A stretch of DNA of 64,000 bases from the NCBI GenBank assembly GCA_023548195.1, contig JAJHZJ010000496.1, positions 8,210,144 through 8,274,143 of the forward strand, read 5' to 3'. The position numbers were made by a program, and so were the translations under genes. Every line of letters starts with the position of its first letter. Position 1 is the first letter of the stretch. The notes below the pieces were generated by a model, which made no database searches, was not told the origin of the DNA, and saw only the letters and a list, made by a program, of their open reading frames with translations. Below are positions 44,745 through 56,180 of this stretch, one piece after another. Source of the DNA: Bettongia penicillata ogilbyi. Taxonomy: Eukaryota > Chordata > Mammalia > Diprotodontia > Potoroidae.

Positions 44745-45095
44745 TTTCAATAAGCTAACCAACACACCCATAGTGCCCCCTTCATCAAAACAAAGAATGT
44801 TCTTTTGATTTTTTGTCTTCTCCAGGGCCAAGCTTTGTCATCGTACTCACACAATGTTAAATTTTGTCTTATCATTCTTTTCATTTACAGAGTTGTAATT
44901 ATTGCATCTATTGTTTTCCTGGTTCTGCTGATTTCCACTCAGTTCATCTCAGTCTTCCAATTCTTTTCTGAAGTCCTCGTGCCATCATTTCTTAGTACAC
45001 AAGAACATTTCATGATATTCATGTGCCACAGTTTGTTCAGTCCTTCCTCAGGTTCATGGCCAATCTTTTAGCATATTTTTCTTTCTTTTTCCATA
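44745..45095 (-). mobile_element. old L1 3' part (antisense)
   Basis: ctggttctgctgatttccac, atcatttcttagtacacaag, atgtgccacagtttgttcag. Confidence 0.65.
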
Positions 45096-45859
45096 GTCCA
45101 AGTGTTTGCTGCAATGTGTGATCTCCATAAGCATAAGCATAAACTTGTCCCAAGGGGAAAAAATATCCAGCTGTAGCTACAAAGAAACTCTTCTCTGCCC
45201 ATATTTTTGTATAGGCTCTCAGGTAATATGGAGTCTAAAAACTGTCAGTCAGTGAGTTTGAGAGGTTCCGACACATTCACTTATAAAATGCTGGGCTCTT
45301 CATTCTCACTGCTTTCTTCCTCTCAGGGAACACCACTCTCTCTGAAGGGCTGGCTGGTGAAATACAGACTTGTCAAATATGAGTTAAGTCAAGGGACTGG
45401 ATATCTTTGAGGAATATGGTTAATTAGGCCTCCCCAGACCTAGGCCTGCCTATAAACCTCCCTTAATATGGATGCCTCCTAGAAACTGAATCTTGAATGC
45501 CAATTTCAACCACATGGGAGAGCCTCCAGTGCCAAAGAGAGCTCCTCGGATCCCCCAGCATTGGCTGGGGAAGGGATAATAGCGACCTTCTATCAGACAA
45601 AGATGAATCCCACCAACTGGAGAATGAATATTCTTGTGGAACAGGTTTCCCACTGAAGTGGAACACACTCAGCTACAAGATACTGTTAGTTCAGTCACTG
45701 GCCTGAAACTGCTGCTAATGTAGCAGCACAAGCATGCCAAAGGGAGAAGACTAAAGTTCCACTTCATCATCCTCATGCCTAACCAGGCGAAATAGAAATA
45801 CTTCAGTGCCCAGTCCTCAGACACATGAGATATTGGAAGCAGCAACTGTTCAGCTGGAA
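45096..45859. other. no gene recognised
   Basis: A small hairpin-capable repeat (ccccagc/gctgggg) lies at 45553-45570. The overlapping frames at 45450-45706 share no domain that I know. Confidence 0.4.
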
Positions 45860-46015
45860 AGGGATCAGAGAATCTCTGAGTTAGAATGAACCTCACAAAT
45901 CACTTAGTCCAGCTGATACCCAAACTCCATCTGACAGGCAGCCATCCAGCTCTTGCCAGGAGACCCCCGCCCACCCAGAGGGGACCCCACTTCTATCCAA
46001 GGCAGCCCATTACTT
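45860..46015 (-). repeat. L3/CR1-like fragment
   Basis: gttagaatgaacctcacaaa, ggcagccatccagctcttgc, aaggcagcccattacttctg. Confidence 0.45.
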
Positions 46016-46164
46016 CTGTGTGTGTGCCTTATCCAGTTATTGTGGAATGCCCCATCTCCCTCCCAGTCACCCAAGTTCACAATTTCAGTATCGTCCCTGA
46101 CTTCTCTCTCATTGCCCTCCTCTTGTAGTCAGTCGGTTGCCAAGATTCAACTCTACTTTTCTAA

Positions 46165-46335
46165 TATCATATATGTATACATATGCACACACACATGTAT
46201 ACATACACATATGCGTATATATTTATATATAAATATATACGCATATGTGTATGTATATATTTCTACATATATACATACATACATTGTATATGTGTGTATG
46301 TATATATGTACACATGCACACACAAACACACAGAC
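46165..46335. repeat. TA/CA-rich palindromic microsatellite
   Basis: Alternating purine-pyrimidine sequence; see the perfect palindrome within it. Confidence 0.9.
46198..46257. repeat. 60-bp perfect palindrome
   Basis: Each base from 46198 to 46227 pairs with its complement from 46257 back to 46228 without spacer or mismatch. The arm centre is gtatatatttata / tataaatatatac. Pairing continues imperfectly outward. Confidence 0.95.
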
Positions 46336-47019
46336 CATCAGCACTTAACTCCTAGATTATCACTAGCCTTATGGTTGGTCTCCCTGCTTCTCCCTGCTTC
46401 AGTTCTTTCCCCACTCCAGTCCATCTTCCACTCAGTTATAAAATGAATGTCCCTAAAGCACAGCTCTGACCATATCTTCCTCCTAGTCAATAAATGCTAA
46501 TGGTTACCCATCACATAGAGGATCAAATAGGAAATCCTCTGGCATTCAAAGCCCTTCAGAACCTGGTCCCCTCCTATCTTTCCAGTCTTCTTTTATCTTT
46601 TCTCCTCTACATATTCTTCAGTCTAGAGACACTGGCCTCCTTGTCACTAATCAGAAAAGACAGTCCATATCCAGACTCCCAGCATTTTTGCTGGCGGTCC
46701 CTCATGCCTGCAGTGCTCTCCCTCCTTATCTTTGCCTCATCACTGCCTTGTCCTCTTTCAAGCCCCAGTTAAAATTCTACCTTCTACTGGAAGTCTTTCC
46801 TAATTTCCCTTAATTCTAGTACCTTCCTTTTGTGATCATTTTAAACTTTTCCTGTAAATACTTGTTTTCACAGTTTTTTTTTTTCGATGTTGTTCCTCCC
46901 TACGCCCAATCCCACCCCTTATTAAGCTATGAGCTCTTTAAGGACTATTTTTGACCTTTGATGGCCTCAGCAGTCAGCACAGTTCAATTGGCATTTAAAT
47001 CCTTACAGACTGACTTCAC

Positions 47020-47210
47020 TGGATCATATTCCAGAGCTGTAAGGAAGCTTAAAAGCAATCAATTCACTTTAAAGATAAGGAAACTGAGGTCCACAGAGTT
47101 TAGTTGCCTTACCCAGGATCACACAGCTAGCAAGAATCTTAGGCAATATTTGAGCCTAGCTCTTCCTGAATCTACATCCAGGGGTCTCTCCACTACACTA
47201 TTCCACCTGG
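47020..47210 (-). repeat. MIR SINE (antisense)
   Basis: agataaggaaactgaggtcc, ccaggatcacacagctagca, gtctctccactacactattc. Confidence 0.8.
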
Positions 47211-47420
47211 TACATATTGTCTTTGTCTATCTAGCACATAGCCAAGTGCCTCACAGAGTAGGTGCTTAATAAATTATCATTGACTGAATGAACAAAGAAA
47301 TAGGTTGAGAATTTAAGCATTTATTGTGGATCATGTGTTGTGTTAAACCCTGAGGATACAAATAGACACAAATAAGAAAGACCATGACACCAAGAAAGTT
47401 ACATTCTAATGAGAGAAGAG
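47205..47420. repeat. L2 LINE 3' ends: sense then antisense
   Basis: 47205-47295 sense (tagcacatagccaagtgcct, gtaggtgcttaataaattat). 47300-47420 antisense (aagcatttattgtggatcat, aagttacattctaatgagag). Confidence 0.75.
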
Positions 47421-47649
47421 AGCCTAAAACGGGGACCTGGGAAGTGGGGGGTTGGGAGAGGAACACCATGCTGTGTCAATAGATATTATATACAGGAAGT
47501 CAGGGCAGAGGCTTGGACCCAAGCAACATAAGGCCAGTGCTGACTTTTCAAAGCCAAGGGTGGTTCCAGGGTCCCTGTTACTATTAAGCTTGGGAGGGTG
47601 TGGAAATGGTAGCCCCAGTAGAGTACTGGCTATCAAGTCTAATTTGTCT

Positions 47650-47850
47650 CTTTAAATGGGCACCCACTGGCTCTAATTCTGTCTTTTGGCACAAATTAGA
47701 ACAAAGCTATCTTCCACTTGACAGCCTTTAAAGTATTTAAAAAGTGTTATTATACCCATACCACTCCCAATCCCAAGTCCTTCCTTCTCTAGGTTCAACA
47801 TTTCCAGTTCTTCCTTCAAGAAAATTTCATATGTCATGAGATTCACAGTC
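47650..47850 (-). repeat. L3/CR1 LINE fragment
   Basis: gcctttaaagtatttaaaaa, ttctctaggttcaacatttc, cagttcttccttcaag. Confidence 0.65.
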
Positions 47851-47882
47851 TCTTCCGCTGGCTACTACTTCAAAATAATAAG

Positions 47883-47884
<2 letters not shown>

Positions 47885-47929
<45 letters not shown>

Positions 47930-47955
47930 CATATATATGTATATATATACATGAA
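47885..47955. repeat. (TA)n microsatellite
   Basis: About 70 bp of TA with two CATA interruptions. Confidence 0.95.
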
Positions 47956-48494
47956 TGAATGAACAAATGAATTAATGAATAAAATATATTTTTTAAAAAA
48001 GATACTACTAGAGTGCCCCAACTTGGCACGGCCAGTTTCTTTTGTAAAATATATAGGAGACCAGAAGGGAAAGAATCCCTCTGAAGCTATCCATGCCACT
48101 TCTAGATTGATAGCATTTACACACAGCTGCTTGCGTGTTTCCAGGATTCAGGGGGAAAGCTTTCATTGCCTGTGAGAAACCTTACTGCTAATGAAACAGC
48201 AACTTGATGTAAAGCAGGCCCTTTCTTTTATTCACAAGGTACCTTTTCTAATTCACTGGGACTGAACCAATCTCTAATGGTACTTCCTTGGAGCAGCCAG
48301 GAAAGGATAGTAGAAGGAAACTCTAATCATGTCACAGTTAAAACTCTGAAACGCTCAAAACAGAGATTAGTTCCACCTATCTAGAGGGCATCATGGATGG
48401 GTATCATTTCTCCCAAACCCAAGCAGGGAAGGGAAAGCAAAGAAGAAAACAAGGAAGTTGGCTGCCATCTTGGTGGAAGGAAATGTCAAGGTTT
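47956..48494. other. no feature recognised
   Basis: Unassigned. Confidence 0.4.
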
Positions 48495-48575
48495 TCTAGT
48501 CCATTCTTCTCATTTCTGAGATGAAGAAACTGAGGTTCAGAGTAGTTAACTAACTAGCTGAGAATTGGAGAAATA
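48495..48575 (-). repeat. MIR fragment (antisense)
   Basis: ttctgagatgaagaaactga, ggttcagagtagttaactaa. Confidence 0.65.
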
Positions 48576-48724
48576 GAAAACACCCAAGAGAAAGAAATTT
48601 CCATTCCAGAGCACCTGTGTATTTGCCATAGATGTGTTTACAATGGAAGTCAAAATGTAAGTGGATGCCTTGTGAGCAAATGAACTCCCAGGACCAGAAC
48701 TGTTTGAACAGATGCTACAAGTTG

Positions 48725-48800
48725 ACTGGTCATCTACCCTACGTAGGTGGTTGGGCTAGATGACCTATTTCCAAGGTCATCTTTATCTCTCAAGATTCTT
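48725..48800 (+). repeat. L3/CR1-like 3' tail
   Basis: gtggttgggctagatgacct and attcttttcttcc end. Confidence 0.5.
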
Positions 48801-49598
48801 TTCTTCCAGGTTTCACTCATTTGAGATATGCTTCAAGGCTCTTAGACAAAGACAAGCCAGACATGCTTGTGTATATATGTTTGCAAAGGAGAAATTGATT
48901 TTCCTCTACCTTCTTTTGTTTTGCTGTGCTGTCACAATGCTTTTTGTGTTCATGTAGTAATATTTCTTGCTAAATTTGCCACCCATGAAGTTTTGAGCTA
49001 AATAGCATCAATGTTGTAGGTCGGCTGGCATCATTATCCTCCAAAGCCTGCCTCCTTCACTCTTACCAGCAGTAAGCTGGATACCTTGTTAATGATCCTC
49101 CCACAGGTGGAACATTTCAGCATTTGTCTCATTTTTTTCCTTCCCTTTCAGGCTCTCCTGGGCCCTGAGCAGCCAATCTGCCACACACCATTCAGAATCA
49201 CTAGACCACTTTGGAACCCTCAGATCTCGAGGATGCCTCCAACTTATTTCACATTCCAAAGGAAAAAATATTAGCTAATACCCCATTTAATATGCTGTGA
49301 GCTGCAAGGATCAGGGGCTTCACCTTGCTGTTTCAGCTCTGCTGGTTCAGAATGCAATATGAACAAGTGTGCTCACTGAGGCAATTTGGTTTGCCCTCCA
49401 ATGCACCAGGCATCACTTTTATCATCAGTGAGGAAGCATTAAGAGAACCCAGGGGAAAGTAGCTATATTGTACTTAGAGAAAGGGTCAGGAGATCCATCA
49501 ATGTATAGTCACTTAGGAAGTTTCCAGGCTGTTGTTCTTGGAATCAGGAAAAGGAACCGGTCCTTTTTGTCCCAGCTAAAGAGAAAATGGATCTCAGA
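48801..49598. other. no gene or repeat recognised
   Basis: Unassigned. Confidence 0.4.
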
Positions 49599-49599
49599 A

Positions 49600-49710
49600 A
49601 TAAAAATGGATTTAAAATAAAAAGCTATCGAGAAAGAGACAGCAACAGAAAGAAACAGAGACAGACAGAGACAGAGATACAGAGACAGAGAAAGACAGAG
49701 AGACTGAGAG
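49600..49710. repeat. GACAGA/GAGA-rich low-complexity tract
   Basis: agagacagacagagacagag and neighbouring purine-rich sequence. Confidence 0.85.
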
Positions 49711-49989
49711 CTGATATGATTCAAAAAAACCAAATACATACTAGGGGAGCTGGGCAAAATGAGAATGTTCATCTGGCTTTTTGGTTCAGGGAAACTTAGC
49801 CCATTTCCACAAAGTCTTTGATTCCCTGGAATGAGCTAATACTTCAGCTGCTGTTAGTCAGGTCTGAGGGTCCTACTCACAGAAAAGAAACACAAACAGA
49901 CCTGGGAATGAGGATAGGAGAGACAGAGAAGGGAGGCAAAGGACAAAGAGAATGAGGGGGTGAGTGATAAAAAGACTATCTATTTGGTC

Positions 49990-50465
49990 TATACATGCAG
50001 GCATGGAGGCGTAATCAGTAGAGAGATGTCCATATGATGATTGACAAGACCTACATTCAAAACTTACTTGAGACAAATACTGACTGTGTGGTCCTAGGCA
50101 ATTGACCAGACTCCTCCAAGCTCTAGACAACTCTCCAAGACAGAGGCTGTTAACTGTGTGTCTTCTGGTTTGTGGAAAGATTTCAAGGAGTTCACAAACT
50201 TGAGATGAAGAAAAAATGCCTTCGTTATTTTCAATAACCTTTAAAATATAGCATTTCCTTTGATTATTAATTTAAAAAAGAATCTGAGAAAAGGTCCATA
50301 GGTTTCACCAGACTGCCAAAAATGTCCACAAGAGGACAATGGTTAAGAATCCTTCCTCAAACACTCCAAGCTGCAGAGAAGGAACAAATGTATATAATTA
50401 GAGGGAGTTTCCCATCTGGGATTTTCCTATGCTAATGAAATCACGATTCCAGTCCCTTTCATTAT
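49990..50465 (+). repeat. marsupial SINE split by a hAT-like element
   Basis: Left part 49990-50140 (gtgtggtcctaggcaattga, ctctagacaactctccaaga). Right part 50364-50465 (aagctgcagagaaggaacaa, ctaatgaaatcacgattcca). The tail type is as at 44.3 kb. Confidence 0.65.
50141..50363 (+). mobile_element. hAT-like miniature transposon (MITE)
   Basis: About 223 bp from cagaggctgttaactgtgtg to ggttaagaatccttcct. The two ends are diverged inverted repeats (gttaac near the left, gttaag near the right). Flanking ctccaaga (50133-50140) and ctccaagc (50364-50371) form an 8-bp near-duplication, the length made by hAT transposases. Nonautonomous. The family resembles hAT-Charlie-type elements, from memory. 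Confidence 0.6.
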
Positions 50466-50514
50466 AGCTTTTTACACAACTATATCTAATATATGTTTTT
50501 GTGCCTACATAGCC

Positions 50515-50635
50515 TAGATGACAAACTATCCAGGGTTAGAGACTTTTACCCTTGTCTTTGTATCCTGAGTACCTGGCATAGTGCCTGCACATAATGAATT
50601 CTTATTGACAGAATTATTGATTAAAGGAGCATAAA
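50515..50635 (+). repeat. L2 LINE 3' end
   Basis: cctgagtacctggcatagtg, cctgcacataatgaattctt. Confidence 0.75.
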
Positions 50636-50781
50636 AACACCCACAGATTTCCATGACGCACAGGGAATTTGTCCTGAATCTACCAGGGAAGAAAGAAAGA
50701 ACCTTTTTTTGTAGTTTCCTCATCTCTGAAATGATTATGTTGGACTTACTGGCTCCTAAGATCTCTTCTAATGCTAATTTG

Positions 50782-51025
50782 GGGAGCAGTTAGGCGGAAC
50801 AGTGGCTGAAGAGCCAGACTGAGAGTCAGGAAAACATGAATTCAAAGACATGTACTAGCTTTGGGACCCTGAGCAAGTCACTTAACCTTGTTTGCCTCAG
50901 TTTCCTCATCTATAAAATGAGCTGGAGAAAGGCATGGCAAACCACTCCAGTATCTTTACCAAGAAAACCCTAAATGGAATCAACAAGGGTTGGCCATGAC
51001 AGAACAAGAGCCCGAAACAAATAAA
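50782..51025 (+). repeat. tRNA/CORE-type marsupial SINE, full length
   Basis: gcagttaggcggaacagtgg, gagtcaggaaaacatgaatt, gcctcagtttcctcatctat, ggcaaaccactccagtatct, ccaagaaaaccctaaatgga. Confidence 0.9.
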
Positions 51026-51409
51026 CAAACCCAGTTCTATTACACTATGAAAGATATGTAGACTAGAAAATGCCCTATACCTACAAAGAGATTATGACTT
51101 TTGAACAACTAAGAAGGAAACACTGGGTCTCAATTTATAATGGGCATGTGCATTTATTTTCACCTCATCCTTTCCTAATAGGAGGCTTTCTAGTGGTAGA
51201 ACTTGATTTAGATTTTGTGTCCTCAAATTGAGTTCCTCAACTTAACTGTTATTTCCATAAATGCCAATACTGGAGCTCCTAGCCCTTCCTCTACTATTCA
51301 CCCCATTCCTCTATTTACTCTAGTACCCTCTCTTGGTGCTAGCACAGCAACTGATCAGATTTAAAAACCTATCCAGTCTACTATGTTCCCCCTTCATCCC
51401 CACCCTTTC

Positions 51410-52235
51410 CGAGAATCACACAATAATGGAATCTGAGATTTGGAAGGAACCTTGGAAGCCAATCTGGCTTGAGCAAGAAATTCATCTCTAACATGGCCAT
51501 CAAATTATCATTTAGCTTCCATTTGAAGAGCCCCAGTGCTGGATGAGGAGTCCATGGCTACTAGTGAGTTTTCCCTTGGACAGCTCTAGTTGTTAGGAAA
51601 TGCTTTTATATATTGGCGTCTAAATCTGCCTCTGAGAAGGAAAATGAGACTCAAAAATGTAAAGTGACTTGTCAGAGGTCATGCATTTCTTGCTCTCACT
51701 GCTGACTTCTAGGACAAAGAGGAACAAGTCTGATCCCTCTTCCCCAGAACGATATTTCAAATACTTGGAGACAGCTATAATTGGGAGGCAATGGAAAACA
51801 ATGCTGGATTTGGAGTCAGAGGTCCTGGATTGAAATCCCATTTATTGTCTGTGTGACCTGGGACAAATCACTTACTGTAGTCTTGGCCTCAATTTCCTTA
51901 TCTATAATATGTGAGGATAAGATTCAATAACCTATAAGGTAACTTTCCGCTCTAAATCTATTATCATCTGCCCTTTGCTCCAAATTTTCTTCTCTTCAGA
52001 TTAAGCATCACATATTTCCTTTACTTAATCCCCATATGGCATGACTTCTAGGGTCCTCACCATCTTAATTTTCTCCTTCTGGAAAAGATGCCACTTGTCA
52101 ATGTCCTTTCTAACAAATGGAGTCAAGAACTGGACATAATATTCCCACATAGGTTCTAATCAGGCCAAAGAACCACATGACTCTTACTTCACTTTTTTTC
52201 TGGACAAAATGAACAATGCCTCTCTTAATGGGGTA
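51410..52235 (-). mobile_element. L3/CR1 LINE 3' region with nested MIR
   Basis: Antisense: tttggacagctc-like box at 51575, ggacaaagaggaacaagtct (51713), atttcaaatacttggagaca (51753), ttctcttcagattaagcatc (51988), ccacttgtcaatgtcctttc (52091), aactggacataatattccca (52129). A sense MIR at 51780-51965 interrupts it. Confidence 0.75.
51780..51965 (+). repeat. MIR-type SINE inserted in L3
   Basis: ggatttggagtcagaggtcc, gtgtgacctgggacaaatca, ttccttatctataatatgtg. Confidence 0.8.
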
Positions 52236-52237
52236 GT

Positions 52238-52505
52238 GGGATGGAACAAGCATTATTAATCACCTATTGTGGCACCTACAGTGCCTGATATCATGCTAAA
52301 TGCTTTACAAATATTATCTTATTTAATTCTCCTAACAACTCTGTGACCTAAGTGTTTAACGTTGCTGTTGTCCCCATGTTCCAGTTGAAGATACTGAGGT
52401 AGACAGCTAAATGACTTTCCCAGAGTCACATAGTTAATATATAGCAACGGCAGGACTTCTAGGTTCTTCCTGGCTTTAAGGCTGTCTTTCTAGCCACAAC
52501 TAAAA
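52238..52505 (-). repeat. Ther1/MIR SINE
   Basis: gctttacaaatattatctta, cctaacaactctgtgaccta, ttcccagagtcacatagtta. Confidence 0.8.
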
Positions 52506-53829
52506 GTGACACCACAGAGTGGGCACATAAATGCTTTTTCAATTCAATTCGCTGTTGAACTGACCAGGCACATTTACTGAGTGCTTGCTGGTACAGGGCA
52601 GTGATTTTCCCTCCTAGAGGCAAGTAAGTTGAATCACACTCAATTATTTAACACCCAAGCCAACACAACAGGTCAAAACCAGAGTCTGACCCAGGTGCTC
52701 AATTACCTGCCTAAGCCCAGAGACCTTTCCGAAGAAAAGTCGAACTGAACTGTCAGGTAGATTTCACTCTTCATTCTGAGGAGGGACCCTGCAGGTGACA
52801 GGAAGCATCTCAGTGCAAAATAAACTCCCCATAATCATCCTCAGGCTCTTATTGAAATAGGCCAGCTTGATATTTCACTGGACTCATGTAGGTTCATTTT
52901 CAAAAAAGATCTTTTCTCAGCAATCAAAATCTTTCCCGTTGGCTTAAAGGAAATGTTGCCCTTCCTTATGACAGCTACAAAGGAAAAATGTGTGCCTGAT
53001 TCTCTTGGTTCAACCCTATTGCACATATAGGGATAGATTAGTCAATTAAGCATGCTTAATGATAGCATCATTGCATCAGATCAATATATTTGGTTATATT
53101 GATATATGTGCCCAAAATAAAAATGACCCAGAACAAAAATCTATGTCTCTCCATCTTCAGGTGTCAAAAGACAAACAAATCTGTTAATTATCTCTGTTTT
53201 GACCTCTTGCTGTCAAGCTATTTTAATTGTTTGGTTTCTAGAGTCTTTACCTGAGAACCCTTTGGTTCTAAAGAACCCATTTCAGACAGTCCCAGTATTG
53301 TTTGCATAAGACTATAAGGCAGCTCTGTGGGCTACTTGTCTTCTTGCAAAATCTCAGCCCCCCTGCAGAATCATATCTAGGAGGAAAAATTGGAAATAAA
53401 TCTGATTCACAGCCTGACATGTAACAAAATATTGATTCTGATTTCTTAAAACAAGTAAAAGATGTGGACTTGGGAATGAACTGTATAAGGATGGGAAATG
53501 TATCTCATAAGACAAAAGAAGATAAGAGAAAAATGGGTTTTTATAAAGCCAAAGCTTTATCACATCAAACTATGAGCTGATCAGATATCACAGTTAAGTT
53601 CAATTGGATGGATAACCTCTTGGGGAAACCCATATAGCAATCACTGTCCCACCAGGTGGCAAGGCAGTGAGATTGTTTTACTCTAGTGTATATTAAAGCT
53701 ATATAATGGGACATTATGACCAAGTTTAGCTTTACCATTATTGTACTATGTTATGGTAAATGCTTGTTTTAATAATTTCATTTAATTATTGTATTACTTT
53801 GAGTTAAAAATAAAATTTTTTACAAGTGA
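52506..53829. other. 1.3 kb without recognised gene or repeat
   Basis: Minus frames at 52841-53026 and 53354-53563 have no known domain. AT-rich towards the right. Confidence 0.4.
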
Positions 53830-54390
53830 ATGCAACCTTGGGATACATTAAGAGGAGAGCAGTAAGGAGATTATCATTCCACTATAGTCTGTTCTGATCA
53901 GAACACATCTGGAATCTGGAATATTGGGTCCAATTTTAGGTGTCCCAATTCAAGAAATACAGAGCTAAGCGAGATTGCGTTCAGAAAAGGGCAGTCAATA
54001 GTGAAGGTATCTCATTCATGACATCTAAGAATTAGTTGAAGGATCTGATGATGTAGAAGAAAAGACAAAGGGAGGAAATGACAGCTGTCTTCAAGAATTT
54101 GGAGGATGTCATGTGGAGGAGATAATAGAATGGTTGTGCTTGTCCCTGGAGAGAAAAACGAGGAGTCATGGGCGGATATCATAAAAGAGCAGATTAGTTC
54201 CTGTTGTAAGGAGAAAAAAATTCTAAACCATTAAAGTTGTGTGGAAGGGGAATGGGATGGAAGCTGTGCATTCCTTGTTAAGGGCGCTCTTTAAGCAAAG
54301 TCTGAATGACTGTTTGATGATTATTCCATAGTAGAGATGTCATTAGGAGAATGAATTGGACCAGAGGATCATGGATGCCCCTTCTATTTA
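53830..54390 (+). mobile_element. L3/CR1 LINE C-terminal region to 3' end
   Basis: ggaatattgggtccaatttt, gatctgatgatgtagaagaa, gacagctgtcttcaagaatt, tagttcctgttgtaaggaga, ttattccatagtagagatgt, gaattggaccagaggatcat. Confidence 0.75.
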
Positions 54391-54394
54391 AGAT

Positions 54395-54510
54395 GTAAAT
54401 TCCTTGAGAGCAAGAAATGTTTAATTCTTTTTATAGTATACTTAGTACCTAGACCAGTGTCTGGGACATACTCTAGTAGACACTTAATAAATTCTGGAAA
54501 ATATGGTTCA
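54395..54510 (+). repeat. L2 LINE 3' end
   Basis: attccttgagagcaagaaat, cttagtacctagaccagtgt, gacacttaataaattctgg. Confidence 0.8.
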
Positions 54511-54749
54511 TTGTTTGATGCCAACTCTGAAATTCAATGATTCTGTGAAAGCTTCAGGAGCTCTAAATGCTATTTTCTATCCTCCCCCTCTCCAAACATT
54601 AGCTCTAATACGTGAAAGACAAAAGCTTATTTACTTCATGTAGGAGCCATGAGAAAAGTAATTGCAAATCACTGCACACCTTCATGTTAGTGAGGAAATG
54701 GTGCCCCATGACCTATTGAGTTGCATCTTGAAATTCTCTTTTTAGTACA
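54511..54749. other. no feature recognised
   Basis: Unassigned. Confidence 0.4.
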
Positions 54750-54870
54750 AGGTAAAGTCTTTGAGGGCAGGAACGGTTTCAGTTTTCTTTTGTCTGTGTA
54801 TCTGTGACCCCAGCATGTAACCCAGTGCCAGGTACATATCAGGTTTTTAATAAATGTTTATTGGAATTGG
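54750..54870 (+). repeat. L2 LINE 3' end
   Basis: gtctttgagggcaggaacgg, cccagtgccaggtacatatc, ttttaataaatgtttattgg. Confidence 0.85.
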
Positions 54871-55429
54871 ATTATTGAACATGGGGACACGATGACTCAT
54901 CAATAGGAGGGCATATGTTGGAATCGGGTTTTGCCTTTTCTTCCCATAGCCAGGATGGGACTGCACTCATTTGTCTAAATCCTTCAACTCATTCTCCCCA
55001 AACAATGGCAAACATTTTTGAGATGATCAATTATAAGTACAATTTAAAATCATCCATCTATTAATTTATTTATTAGATATTTACCATGTGCAAATGGTAT
55101 AATCATCTGATTCCTCATATGGCCTTTGTCCATGTTTTTCTTAAACAAGGATAACCTAACTTGTCACAAGAGGGTTAGCTACCAGGTGATGATTTTTTTC
55201 TGGGTTTACTAACTCCTGAAATGGAGGGGGAGGAGGTTGGGACTAAATTAAATCATAGATCCTAGAAGTATGGATATATAGCTGCTAAGCACATCCAGAG
55301 ATGTGACCAATGTAGAAGAATCAAAACTACAGCCATAGCCTCATCAACTCCAGCCCGTAACCAAAGTAACATCTGATGTAAAGTTAATACCATTTATGTC
55401 ATTTAAAACATAATCCAGTCATTTTTCTA
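54871..55429. other. no feature recognised
   Basis: Unassigned. Confidence 0.4.
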
Positions 55430-55540
55430 AGATCAAGGGATTTGTTTACTTCATTTCATTTTTGTCTTCATATTCTCAGTACCTAGCACAGTTTCTAGAT
55501 TCTTAATATAATTGCTTATTAATCTATTGATTGCTATCTG
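55430..55540 (+). repeat. L2 LINE 3' end
   Basis: ctcagtacctagcacagttt, ctattgattgctatc. Confidence 0.55.
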
Positions 55541-55609
55541 GAATTGCATCTAGTTGTATCCAAAATACCCTGTTCAGCTTTTCTCCCAGAAGGGATAGAG
55601 TGGGATTCA

Positions 55610-56180
55610 ACAGGGGAAGAAAGAAAGGTAAAAGGGAGGGGGGAAATGAGAAGAATGAAGTGAAAGGGGAAAGTATTAAAGAGAAAAGGGAAAGAGAAAC
55701 AAAAAGAAGGGGGTTAAGGAGATGGAAGGGAAGGGAAGGTAAAAGAAGGGATGGTAAAGAAAGAGAATGGAATGAAAGGAAAGTAGAGGACAGGAAAGAG
55801 AAGGGAAAGGAGAAGGGAAAGAAGAGGGAATGAAAGGGAAAAGAAAGGGAAGCGGAGAGTAAGGAAGAGGGATGGATGGGAAGATAAAATGAGAAAAGAA
55901 ACCAAAAGGAAAAGAGAAGGAAAAAAGAAAGAAGGGAAGGAAAGAAAAGAAAGGAGGAAGGTCATAGGGAAAGAAGAGAGAGGAGAGAAAGAAAGGAACA
56001 AAAATAGAAGCAGAGGAGGAAAAGGTTGGGAAGGAAGAGGAGAGGAGAAAAGAGGAGAAGAGAGGAACGGCGAGGAGAGGACAAGAGCGGAGATGGGAGG
56101 GGAGCGGAGGGGAAAAGAAAGAGGAATATGAGGATCTACAGAAAGAGGAGGGAGAGATAAAAGGAGAAGGAGAAGATGAA
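55610..56180. repeat. 570-bp polypurine (G+A) tract
   Basis: Irregular GGGAA/GAAAG/GGAGAGG mixture with pyrimidines only every 10-30 bases. It is not a simple short-unit repeat. The long frames on both strands (up to 182 codons) come from base composition. Confidence 0.95.

Larger units (their letters stand above)
46020..46985 (+). mobile_element. L2 LINE ORF2 C-terminal region to 3' end
   Basis: cagtcggttgccaagattca (46131), ggtctccctgcttctccctg (46377), taaagcacagctctgaccat (46455), ggcattcaaagcccttcaga (46541), aagccccagttaaaattcta (46760), gagctctttaaggactattt (46931). The long open frames (46494-46772) are remnants. It is split by a microsatellite insertion at 46165-46335. Confidence 0.8.

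Noticed and set aside
45553..45570. Hairpin ccccagc-attg-gctgggg as terminator or riboswitch
   Set aside because: A 7-bp stem is expected by chance in 64 kb and a bacterial-type terminator makes no sense here.
46153..46446. Tyr/Ile/Thr-rich overlapping frames
   Set aside because: They come from the TA/CA palindromic microsatellite.
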